Of a stretch of DNA of 8,086 nt, positions 1-5,593 are shown piece by piece. A program made the position numbers and the translations under genes. The stretch's first letter is position 1; each line of letters opens with the position of its first letter. This DNA is from an uncultured Oscillospiraceae bacterium (GTDB taxonomy: Bacteria; Bacillota; Clostridia; Oscillospirales; Ruminococcaceae): positions 1-8,086 of the forward strand of contig USBI01000064.1 in the NCBI GenBank assembly GCA_900552945.1. The letters are read 5' to 3'. The notes beneath the pieces are model-generated. The model had not been told where the DNA came from. It worked only from the letters and a program-made list of their open reading frames with translations, and searched no databases.

Positions 1-48
1 CGAGATAGGCTCCGGTCTCGTGGGCTCGGAGATGTGTATAAGAGACAG
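1..48 (+). other. Nextera i7-side sequencing adapter (artefact)
   Basis: This is not genomic DNA. Positions 1-6 (CGAGAT) match the end of the Illumina P7 sequence and 7-14 (AGGCTCCG) sit where the i7 index belongs; from memory this is the reverse complement of Nextera index N720. Positions 15-29 (GTCTCGTGGGCTCGG) are the Read 2 adapter and 30-48 (AGATGTGTATAAGAGACAG) are the 19-bp Tn5 mosaic end. Genomic sequence starts at 49. Any reading frame that begins in this block, such as the plus-strand frame 20-571 whose product begins MGSEMCIRDS, is artefactual. Confidence 0.98.
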
Positions 49-49
49 C

Positions 50-562
50 CTCCGTACGGCGCACGCCGATGACATATGCGCCGAACCCTTTTACACGCTT
101 CGCGAATTCCGTACCAATATTTCCGGCGCCGAGCACAAGCACTGCCGCACCCTGCAAAGTCTTTACGCTGCCCGCTTCTCCCCAGACACAGTTTGCCTGA
201 TAATCCCGGTAAAGATACAGTTTTTTATACAGCATAAGCAAAAGCCCCATCATATGCTCGGAGATGGTAAGGCCATACGCCCCCGTCGCGTTGGCAAGCG
301 CTGTGTTCTTATGGAGAACGCCGGGGATAATGTAACCATCCGCTCCGGCGCTGTTGAGCTGAAGCAGACGAAGGCGTTCGCTTGCCTGAATGCGCGCGGG
401 TGTCAGGTTGCCGAATACAGCGTCAGCCGCCGCGATCTGTTCGTCGGTCGCTTCAGAAGGGGTTGTGAATGTAAATTGCAGAGACGGAAATTTGCAGACA
501 AGCCGCTTCCGGTGATCTTCTGTGACCGGAGCAACAACAAGTACATGTTTAACAGAGTCCAT
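50..562 (-). CDS. D-isomer-specific 2-hydroxyacid dehydrogenase, 3'-truncated by the window edge
   Basis: This is the first 171 residues of an NAD(P)-dependent D-2-hydroxyacid dehydrogenase, a cytoplasmic family that interconverts 2-keto acids and D-2-hydroxy acids. Family members are usually 310-340 residues. Reading from ATG at 562 gives MDSVKHVLVVAPVTEDH. The segment around residues 66-112 (LLQLNSAGAD, then TISEHMMGLLL) resembles the family's substrate-domain and interdomain helix. The Rossmann dinucleotide loop is at 143-150 (VLGAGNIG), followed by a typical kgfGa-V-g stretch at 158-167. The catalytic Arg, Glu and His lie beyond the cut and cannot be checked, so the substrate is unknown. 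A GAAAGGGG Shine-Dalgarno lies about 11 nt upstream of the ATG. The gene is divergent from the AEC transporter and has its own promoter at 600-628. No stop codon occurs before the adapter at 48. The overlapping plus-strand frame is a shadow. Confidence 0.88.
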
Positions 563-599
563 AGCCGGTAAAGCCCCTTTCTTTTTATGGAATAGTTTT

Positions 600-628
600 A
601 TTATAGGCGGTTTCGGAAGTTTCGTCAA
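600..628 (-). promoter_or_regulatory. Sigma-A-type promoter for the dehydrogenase
   Basis: On the minus strand, TTGACG (628-623) is followed by a 17-bp spacer and a perfect TATAAT (605-600). Transcription should start near 593, leaving a leader of about 30 nt that carries the GAAAGGGG ribosome site before the ATG at 562. Eleven of twelve consensus bases match. Confidence 0.8.
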
Positions 629-783
629 CGAACCCCAAAATACAATGCGGCAACAAGGCAAACATTCTTGCATCTTCATTTTTACAAAGCTGCAGATGGA
701 AGCACGGAACGACTGTTTCAGCAATGTTTTGAGTATTTTTCGCAAAACAAACATCTGTTTCCTTCAAAACGTTCCCTCCTTAT

Positions 784-812
784 TTGACATCTCAAAACGA
801 AAGGCCTATAAT
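784..812 (+). promoter_or_regulatory. Full-consensus sigma-A promoter for the AEC transporter
   Basis: A perfect TTGACA (784-789) is followed by a 17-bp spacer and a perfect TATAAT (807-812). Transcription should start around 818-820, giving a leader of about 80 nt before the ATG at 901. A full-consensus promoter on a transporter gene suggests that control is by repression or by the leader rather than by weak promoter strength; that is inference. Confidence 0.85.
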
Positions 813-821
813 AAAAACAAT

Positions 822-880
822 AATACAACACCATAGATCAGTTCTGTGGTATTTTTCTAACCGATAAAACAATACAACAC
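822..880 (+). repeat. Direct repeat AATACAACAC in the transporter leader
   Basis: Two exact copies of AATACAACAC lie at 822-831 and 871-880, 49 bp start to start. They flank the inverted repeat at 830-850 and sit between the transcription start and the ribosome site. They may be protein or RNA recognition sites, or chance in an A-rich leader. Confidence 0.5.
830..850 (+). promoter_or_regulatory. Leader inverted repeat followed by a T-tract (operator or weak attenuator)
   Basis: ACCATAGA (830-837) and TCTGTGGT (843-850) form an 8-bp stem with one G-U pair around a 5-nt loop. The bases that follow are ATTTTTC. In RNA this is a weak intrinsic-terminator-like hairpin about 12-30 nt after the predicted transcription start. 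As DNA it is an operator-like dyad just downstream of a strong promoter. I cannot decide between the two from sequence. Confidence 0.4.
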
Positions 881-900
881 AGTAAAGGACCCTATTCATT

Positions 901-1842
901 ATGGAAACGTTTCTTTTTTCACTCAACGTTGTTTTCCCTCTTTTTCTGCTGATTGCTCTGGGGTATTTCCTCGCGCGCATCAAACTGGTGAACACAACCT
1001 TCACCAAAACAGCCAACAATGTCTGCTTCAAAGTGTTTTTGCCGCTCCTGCTGTTTATGAATATTTACAACGCGGATTTTTCAAAAACCTTTGACCTGCA
1101 GTTCATTCTGTTGGTACTGGGGTTTGTCGCGGTGCAGGTCATACTCCTTTTTATTATTGTGCCGCTGATTGTCAAACAAAATGCCCGCCGGGGTGTGGTC
1201 ATTCAGGCGCTGTTCCGGGGGAATTTTCTCATCTTCGGTGTGCCGGTCTGCCAGACGATATTCGGCGATGAGGGCGGCGCGCTGGCCGCGGTAGTTGCCG
1301 CGTTTCTGGTGCCGCTTTACAACCTGCTGGCTGTGGTCACCCTTTCGGTATATGACAGTGAAAGCAAGATAAACATCAAGCAAACGCTGATTAAAATCAT
1401 CACCAATCCGCTCATCATCGGCGCCGCGCTGGGACTTATTTTTTCAGCGTTCCAAATACCGCTGCCCGAGTGTATCGAAACGCCGGTCACCGAGCTGAAA
1501 GGAATTGCCACACCGTTCGCGCTCATGCTGCTCGGCTGTGATTTCAGCTTCCGCAGCGCGTTCCACAACCTGAAGTATGTGCTTACCGTATCTGCGCTGC
1601 GACTGCTTGCTGTACCAGTTGTTGTACTGTCTATCTGCATCGCAATGGGAATTCGCGACGCGCAGCTCGCTGTTTTGATGGTAACGTTCGGCGCACCGGT
1701 GGCTGTTTCCAGCTACACGATGGCCTGCAACTCAAATTCTGACTATGAGCTGGCGGGTCAGCTGGTTGTTTCTACCTCGCTGTTCTCTATCTTCACCATG
1801 TTCTTGCTGGTTTACTGCACCAAGTTGTTAGGGTTTATTTAA
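901..1842 (+). CDS. AEC-family (auxin efflux carrier-like) membrane transporter
   Basis: This is a 313-residue integral membrane protein of the AEC/Mem_trans family (PF03547-like), secondary carriers that in bacteria often move small organic acids such as malate or malonate. About ten hydrophobic spans are visible, near residues 5-27, 39-57, 66-92, 97-119, 124-150, 165-187, 198-216, 226-250, 255-277 and 285-311, the usual two bundles of five. The motif ALFRGNFLIFGVPV in span 4, the proline in the NPLIIG segment of span 6 and TPFALMLLGCDFSF in span 7 are typical of the family. The ATG follows AAAGGA (884-889) at 11 nt. Transcription comes from the consensus promoter at 784-812. A GDPD gene follows 23 nt downstream, probably in the same operon. 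The divergent 2-hydroxyacid dehydrogenase suggests a hydroxy- or keto-acid substrate, which is inference. Length is normal for the family. Confidence 0.9.
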   Translation: METFLFSLNVVFPLFLLIALGYFLARIKLVNTTFTKTANNVCFKVFLPLLLFMNIYNADFSKTFDLQFILLVLGFVAVQVILLFIIVPLIVKQNARRGVVIQALFRGNFLIFGVPVCQTIFGDEGGALAAVVAAFLVPLYNLLAVVTLSVYDSESKINIKQTLIKIITNPLIIGAALGLIFSAFQIPLPECIETPVTELKGIATPFALMLLGCDFSFRSAFHNLKYVLTVSALRLLAVPVVVLSICIAMGIRDAQLAVLMVTFGAPVAVSSYTMACNSNSDYELAGQLVVSTSLFSIFTMFLLVYCTKLLGFI

Positions 1843-1865
1843 ACCATTGTCTGGAGGGTCCGCTT

Positions 1866-2720
1866 TTGCTGATTGTCCTGTGTATCATTCTTACCGCCGC
1901 GGCACTGCTCTGCGGCGGTTATCTTTCACTCATTGCCGGAAAACCCGCGCGGGAGTTCCGGCTCTTTCCGTTTCTTGGATGGGATTACGCCCACCGCGGA
2001 CTTTACCGCAAAGACCAGTCGGTTCCGGAAAACTCATTAAAGGCGTTTCGCCTGGCAGTCGAACACGGCTACGGGATTGAACTGGACATTCAGCTGACCG
2101 CTGACGGTGAAGTGGTCGTTTTTCATGATGACAGTTTATTTCGCATGTGCGGAATCAAAGCGCCGCTTTCCTCTTACACCTACACGCAGCTGCAAAAGCT
2201 TCAGCTTTGCGGTACCGAAGAGCGGATTCCTCTCTTCCGTGATGTGTTAAAGCTAGTTAACGGCGCGGTCCCGCTTATTGTAGAACTGAAGTCCGGCACA
2301 CGCAGTGAAGAACTCTGCCGAAAAGGATATGAGCTGTTAAAAGAATACAAAGGCCCTTTTTGTGTGGAATCCTTTGACCCGCGGATTGTACGCTGGTTTT
2401 ACAAACACGCAAAACGGGTGGTGCGCGGTCAGCTTGCCGACTGCTATGAGATTGCTTCCAAATATCCGGGGCGCTCCAAAGCCTCGGCTTTCGCGGGCGC
2501 AAACCTGTTCGGCAACTGGCTGGGCCGGCCGAATTTTATTGCTTACCGCTGGAGCGGATACCGCAACCGGAACCTTCGCATCTGCAAACGATGGTTTCAT
2601 CTGCTAACTGTCGCGTGGACGATACAAAACAAAGCAAACTTGAAAATCGCCCGCAGGCAATTTGACCTGGTCATATTTGAACATTTCCGGCCGGATGATT
2701 CGAACGTCAACAAAAGCTGA
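1866..2720 (+). CDS. Membrane-anchored glycerophosphodiester phosphodiesterase (GDPD) family protein
   Basis: This enzyme of 284 residues is expected to hydrolyse glycerophosphodiesters to sn-glycerol 3-phosphate and an alcohol. It starts at TTG (1866) with a strong GGAGGG (1853-1858) 7 nt upstream; no better start exists. Residues 2-23 form one hydrophobic segment with no clear cleavage site, so it is likely an N-terminal membrane anchor. The GDPD (PF03009-type TIM barrel) signatures follow in order: HRG 43-45, PENS 54-57, E72 and D74 in IELDIQLTADG, HD 87-88, E140 and K142 in IVELK, E168 in CVESF, and W251-T252 in the late strand. The catalytic histidines (43, 87) and metal ligands (72, 74, 140) all appear present. 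It lies 23 nt after the AEC gene with no promoter between, so co-transcription is likely, and a terminator follows at 2758. Specificity (lipid headgroup, teichoic acid or other) cannot be read from the sequence. Confidence 0.9.
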   Translation: MLIVLCIILTAAALLCGGYLSLIAGKPAREFRLFPFLGWDYAHRGLYRKDQSVPENSLKAFRLAVEHGYGIELDIQLTADGEVVVFHDDSLFRMCGIKAPLSSYTYTQLQKLQLCGTEERIPLFRDVLKLVNGAVPLIVELKSGTRSEELCRKGYELLKEYKGPFCVESFDPRIVRWFYKHAKRVVRGQLADCYEIASKYPGRSKASAFAGANLFGNWLGRPNFIAYRWSGYRNRNLRICKRWFHLLTVAWTIQNKANLKIARRQFDLVIFEHFRPDDSNVNKS

Positions 2721-2757
2721 AGCAAACGAAAAATTCCATTCATCCTCCGTCACACCG

Positions 2758-2796
2758 CCGCTGGTCTGCGATTCACCGCAAATCAGCGGTTTTTTG
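2758..2796 (+). terminator. Intrinsic terminator after the GDPD gene
   Basis: CCGCTG (2758-2763) pairs with CAGCGG (2784-2789), with a possible inner TGCG/CGCA stem, followed by six T (2790-2795). An alternative short hairpin ACCGC/GCGGT (2775-2779 with 2786-2790) uses the same T-tract. It lies about 37 nt after the GDPD stop and ends the AEC-GDPD unit. Confidence 0.75.
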
Positions 2797-2892
2797 TTTG
2801 TCTGTGCAAACATACTCCATAAAAGCCGCGCAAGTTTGCTGCTCCTTTCGCATATACATACCAGTGGATGTTATCTGCTGGGAGGGATTTTT

Positions 2893-3540
2893 ATGCTGCC
2901 GGTCCTATTTATACTTCTTTCACTCGTCTTGCTTTTAACGGAAATACGTATCCTTTGGATATTCCTACCCGAACTGAAAAGCCGAGCGGGGAAAGCTTTC
3001 CTGTTTGCATCAGCCGGGCTTCTTTTTCTGCTCTCCCTGCTGCCGTCACTGTTCTGCCGCTCCCCTTTATACAGCTTTTCCGCAGTTCTTGTCACAGCCG
3101 CCGCGTTTCTTCCCGTGACAGACCGGAGAAAGAAAGGCACCGCCCACGAACTTTATCCGGTTGTGATCGGGCTCATCGCTCCCATTGTTATGATTGGCGA
3201 TTTTCTGTCAAACACTCCTATTCTGCACCACACACTTGCCTCTCCGGTCATCGGGCTGGCAATCGGGCTGGGAGCGGCTATGCTGCTCAGTCTGACTGAA
3301 ACCATTCTGTTTGACCGGGAACCCCAATCCCTTCACGCGGCAGGAATGTGCGCGGTGTGCGGCTTCTTCTCCGGCTGGCCGGGTGTGTTGTGGGTTCTTG
3401 GGGTATGCGCGCTGCTCGTCGGTCTTCAAAAACTGCTTGGCAGATGGTTCCCGCGTTTCGCGGTCCTTCCTGACCTAAGCGGCTGCGCGGCGTTTTCACT
3501 GGCTGCCGTTCTTTGCTTCCTTCCAGTTTTTTGCGGTTGA
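2893..3540 (+). CDS. Multi-pass membrane protein of unknown function, possibly a degenerate prepilin-peptidase-like protein
   Basis: I do not firmly recognise this protein. The chosen ATG (2893) has a strong GGGAGGG (2880-2886) 6 nt upstream and gives 215 residues. The same frame is open back to 2662, but that extension is polar, crosses the terminator and overlaps the GDPD gene. Six or seven hydrophobic spans are visible near residues 2-25, 34-54, 60-76, 88-104, 115-136, 149-177 and 196-213. The order resembles A24 prepilin peptidases: a cytoplasmic loop after VTD (D77), then a segment SLHAAGMCAVCGFFSGWPGV (146-165) resembling the GxGDxKLxxxxGxxxGW region, and a final LPD-containing span. 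The second catalytic Asp (the GxGD motif) is absent, so peptidase activity is not expected if the resemblance is real. No pilin genes are nearby. The promoter is unclear; only a poor candidate (TTGTTT at 2794, CATAAA at 2818) was seen. Confidence 0.7.
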   Translation: MLPVLFILLSLVLLLTEIRILWIFLPELKSRAGKAFLFASAGLLFLLSLLPSLFCRSPLYSFSAVLVTAAAFLPVTDRRKKGTAHELYPVVIGLIAPIVMIGDFLSNTPILHHTLASPVIGLAIGLGAAMLLSLTETILFDREPQSLHAAGMCAVCGFFSGWPGVLWVLGVCALLVGLQKLLGRWFPRFAVLPDLSGCAAFSLAAVLCFLPVFCG

Positions 3541-3541
3541 C

Positions 3542-3570
3542 TTGCAGGAATCTCCGTTTGGGTGTATGAT
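3542..3570 (+). promoter_or_regulatory. Possible promoter for the DUF2284 gene
   Basis: TTGCAG (3542-3547) is followed by a 17-bp spacer and TATGAT (3565-3570), directly after the stop of the membrane protein. The -10 matches 5 of 6 and the -35 only 3 of 6. Readthrough from the upstream gene is an alternative, because no terminator separates the two genes. Confidence 0.4.
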
Positions 3571-3600
3571 GGTAAACAAAAACGGAACCGAGGAACGACC

Positions 3601-4146
3601 ATGACAGATGCAAACCAATTAAAAGAAAAACTGGAGGCGCTGGGTGTTTCCCATGCGGCAGTGATTCCCGTTTCAAACATACCGTTCGACCGGCGGCTGC
3701 GGGAAAGCTGCGAAGCCAACCGCTGCGGCGCTTACGGCACAAACTGGGCTTGTCCGCCTCTTTGCGGAGAGATTGACGAACTGATCGCACAGGCAAAAAC
3801 CTACCAAACCGCCGTTGTGTTTCAGAATATCTACCAAATCGATGATTCCTTCGACATTGAGGGCATGGAGCGGGCCGCGCGCGGGCACCAGGAAATGCTC
3901 CGCCGGATTCACGATGACAATACCGTTATGCCGCAGGAAGGTCTTCTTCTGGGTGCGGGTGGCTGCACCTACTGCGAACGCTGTGCCGCGGCAGACCACG
4001 AACCCTGCCGTTTTCCCGGAAAGGCGTTTGCTTCGCTGGAAGCCTACGGTATTTTCGTTTCCGAACTGGCGGAAGCCGCAGGGCTTAAATACATCAACGG
4101 GGTGAACACCATCACCTATTTCGGGGCTATTCTGCTCAAAGAATGA
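3601..4146 (+). CDS. DUF2284 family cysteine-rich metal-binding protein
   Basis: This is a 181-residue soluble protein matching the DUF2284 family (predicted metal-binding, function unknown). The ATG at 3601 is preferred because AGGAA lies about 5 nt upstream; an in-frame GTG at 3562 lacks a good site and overlaps the putative promoter. The N-terminal half has C37-x4-C42-x8-C51-x3-C55 within the diagnostic stretch CGAYGTNWACPPLC. The C-terminal half has C122-x2-C125-x2-C128-x7-C136, a ferredoxin-like spacing. Eight cysteines in two groups of four could hold two iron-sulfur clusters or other metal sites, which is inference from spacing. The GGC-T-YC lead-in and the closing NGVNTITYFGAIL stretch are consistent with the family. 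It lies 60 nt after the membrane protein gene and is followed by a strong terminator. No neighbour points to a pathway. Confidence 0.88.
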   Translation: MTDANQLKEKLEALGVSHAAVIPVSNIPFDRRLRESCEANRCGAYGTNWACPPLCGEIDELIAQAKTYQTAVVFQNIYQIDDSFDIEGMERAARGHQEMLRRIHDDNTVMPQEGLLLGAGGCTYCERCAAADHEPCRFPGKAFASLEAYGIFVSELAEAAGLKYINGVNTITYFGAILLKE

Positions 4147-4171
4147 TTGCTTTGCCTTAAACGGTTCACAC

Positions 4172-4213
4172 AAAAAGCGCTGCTGTTTCAACATGGAACA
4201 GCAGCGCTTTTTT
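4172..4213. terminator. Bidirectional intrinsic terminator between DUF2284 gene and rlmH
   Basis: An 18-bp stem (4172-4189 with 4195-4212, one G-U pair) encloses a 5-nt loop, with core GCGCTGCTGTT/AACAGCAGCGC. An A-tract on the left and a T-tract on the right give a U-tract in either direction. It ends the DUF2284 transcript from the left, and the rlmH transcript from the right about 30 nt after its stop. Confidence 0.92.
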
Positions 4214-4242
4214 CGTTTTTACTCTTTTGCACAACAAGCCGT

Positions 4243-4722
4243 TTATTTGTGATACTTTGTATGATTGAGAATCATAAACGCTCGGTAAACCTGCTCAAGC
4301 AGCATGACCCGGGCGAGCTGATGCGGAAAGGTCATCTTCGACATGGAAAGCCGTTTTCGCCCGCGCCGTTTGACCTCATCAGCCAACCCGAACGATCCCC
4401 CAATGACAAATGAGACCGCGCTCACGCCGGAAACCATCAGTTCTTCCAAACAGGAAGAAAGGCCAGGAGAATCCACTTGGGTTCCTTCAATGCAGAGCGG
4501 AAGCAGCACGCTGTTTCCCGCCTTTTGAAGGATGCGTTCCCCTTCTTCCTCCATCGCTTTCCGAATCTGCGCCTCAGAGGGACTTTCCGGCAGACGTGAT
4601 TCCGGAAGTTCCACAACCTGCACACGGCAAAAAGCGGAAAGTCTTTTGCAGTATTCCGCGCAGGCGTCTTTCCAGTAACGTTCTTTCAGGTTTCCAATGC
4701 AGATGATCTGGACTGTGAGCAT
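4243..4722 (-). CDS. rlmH: 23S rRNA (pseudouridine(1915)-N(3))-methyltransferase RlmH
   Basis: RlmH is a small SPOUT-class methyltransferase that uses S-adenosylmethionine to methylate N3 of pseudouridine 1915 in helix 69 of 23S rRNA on assembled ribosomes. The product here is 159 residues, the usual family length. It starts MLTVQIICIGNLKERYW, like other family members. The knotted cofactor region has FVIGGSFGL at 105-113, and the C-terminus carries the family signature LSMSKMTFPHQLARVMLLEQ (126-145) then VYRAFMILNHTKYHK to the end. The ATG at 4722 has GAGGAGG about 6 nt upstream; a longer frame to 4743 lacks this support. The central strand near 77-84 (LCIEGTQV) is more divergent than the usual LDERGK-type stretch. 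It lies 29 nt after the walJ-like gene and is probably co-transcribed with it. In Bacillus the two genes are also close neighbours. The terminator at 4172 ends the unit. Confidence 0.97.
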   Translation of the reverse strand: MLTVQIICIGNLKERYWKDACAEYCKRLSAFCRVQVVELPESRLPESPSEAQIRKAMEEEGERILQKAGNSVLLPLCIEGTQVDSPGLSSCLEELMVSGVSAVSFVIGGSFGLADEVKRRGRKRLSMSKMTFPHQLARVMLLEQVYRAFMILNHTKYHK

Positions 4723-4751
4723 GCCATCCTCCTCAAAACACAATCAACAAG

Positions 4752-5546
4752 TTACAGCTGAGCATACTGCCCGCTTGTCGCGCGGGGAGCGGCAAACAGG
4801 GTAAAATCCTTTCCCGGCGCAAGCCCAGCGGAAGACAGCGCCGAAAGCGAGGTCTGCGCCGCAAGCTCCGGGCGGTTGTTCTCCTCGCTCAAATGGCCCA
4901 AAACAAAATGTTCCGCACCAAGTTCTGCCAGCGTGACCAGTTCCGCGGCACAGTCATCGTTGCAAAGATGTCCCTGCGCGGACGCGATCCGCTGTTTTAA
5001 GTAAGTCGGATAACTTCCGTTTCGGAGCATCTCCCGGTCGTAATTAGACTCCAGAAGGAGCGTTTTACATCCGCAGAGTGCGGCATGTACTTCCGGCGTG
5101 ATCACACCACAGTCGGTACAAACAGCCGCGCGTTTCCCGTCCGGACATTCAAAAGAAAATCCCAAACTATGTACGCTGTCATGGCTCGTATTAAACGCGC
5201 GAATTCCCATCCCCGCAAATTCCACCATCTTACGGTTGATCTCAAACAATCTGGTGCGCGGGCTGACTGCATCCTTGTGGATGAGCTCCACAAGCGTTTC
5301 CCGCGAACCATAGACCGGCACGTCCAGACGCTCGGTCAGTGGGAGCAGACCTTTGATGTGATCGGAATGCTCGTGGGTGATAAAAATCGCCTGAATGCTT
5401 TCAAGCCCCGCAATTCCGCCCATCGAAAGGGCCTTTTGAAAGATGCGCGGGCCAATACCCGCGTCTATTAAAACACCGGCGGTGCTACTGCCGATATAGA
5501 TGGAATTGCCTTTGCTGGAACTCGCCAGCGGAAACAGTTTTTGCAT
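4752..5546 (-). CDS. walJ: WalJ/YycJ-type metallo-beta-lactamase-fold hydrolase
   Basis: This is a 264-residue cytoplasmic protein of the metallo-beta-lactamase superfamily, WalJ/YycJ branch, which in Bacillus-type genomes accompanies the WalRK cell-wall regulators; it is thought to be a nuclease-like hydrolase but its substrate is uncertain. It begins MQKLFPLASSSKGNSIYIG. Metal ligands are seen at H58-x-H60-x-D62-H63 (THEHSDH), H122 (SHD), D145 (TDCG) and H218 (LGHLS). The stretches LLLESNYD (163-170), GSYPTYLKQRI (177-187) and GHLCNDD (192-198) are characteristic of this branch. The ATG at 5546 has AAGGAG 7 nt upstream; extending to 5603 would run through a terminator hairpin and is rejected. 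It follows murA by 72 nt and precedes rlmH by 29 nt. No walR or walK is in the window, so the symbol rests on protein resemblance and the rlmH linkage. Confidence 0.9.
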   Translation of the reverse strand: MQKLFPLASSSKGNSIYIGSSTAGVLIDAGIGPRIFQKALSMGGIAGLESIQAIFITHEHSDHIKGLLPLTERLDVPVYGSRETLVELIHKDAVSPRTRLFEINRKMVEFAGMGIRAFNTSHDSVHSLGFSFECPDGKRAAVCTDCGVITPEVHAALCGCKTLLLESNYDREMLRNGSYPTYLKQRIASAQGHLCNDDCAAELVTLAELGAEHFVLGHLSEENNRPELAAQTSLSALSSAGLAPGKDFTLFAAPRATSGQYAQL

Positions 5547-5564
5547 GCATACGCTCCTTCGCAG

Positions 5565-5593
5565 AAAAAAACAGGGCAGAACATCTGCCCCGT
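5565..5593 (-). terminator. Intrinsic terminator or attenuator between murA and walJ
   Basis: On the minus strand, a 10-bp stem (5593-5584 with 5580-5571, one G-U pair, core GGGCAGA/TCTGCCC) with a 3-nt loop runs into about seven T (5571-5565). It starts 26 nt after the murA stop and its U-tract ends only about 6 nt before the walJ Shine-Dalgarno. It ends murA transcripts, or limits readthrough into walJ-rlmH. Confidence 0.85.

Larger units (their letters stand above)
563..900. promoter_or_regulatory. Divergent control region between dehydrogenase and AEC transporter
   Basis: This 338-bp gap holds no credible gene; the short frames in it lack homology and ribosome sites. It contains a minus promoter (600-628) and a plus promoter (784-812), about 155 bp apart. 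The octamer TCAAAACG occurs at 764-771 and 792-799, bracketing the plus -35 box, with an inverted partial copy (GTTTTGAG) at 726-733. The decamer AATACAACAC occurs at 822-831 and 871-880, and an inverted repeat lies at 830-850. The arrangement suits a shared regulator acting on both genes, but no regulator gene is visible and no site matches a consensus I can name. That role is inference. Confidence 0.6.

Noticed and set aside
20..571. 183-codon plus-strand frame at the left end
   Set aside because: It starts in the Nextera adapter and is antisense to a clear 2-hydroxyacid dehydrogenase; the product resembles nothing.
563..900. Riboswitch or T-box in the AEC leader
   Set aside because: None of the conserved T-box or common riboswitch cores is recognisable; only a short dyad and repeats are present.
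1847..2080. 77-codon plus-strand frame overlapping the GDPD start
   Set aside because: Out-of-frame shadow of the GDPD gene with arginine-rich, non-homologous sequence.
2662..2892. Upstream extension of the membrane-protein frame (292 residues)
   Set aside because: It overlaps the GDPD gene and its terminator and is polar; ATG 2893 has a strong Shine-Dalgarno and begins directly with a membrane span.
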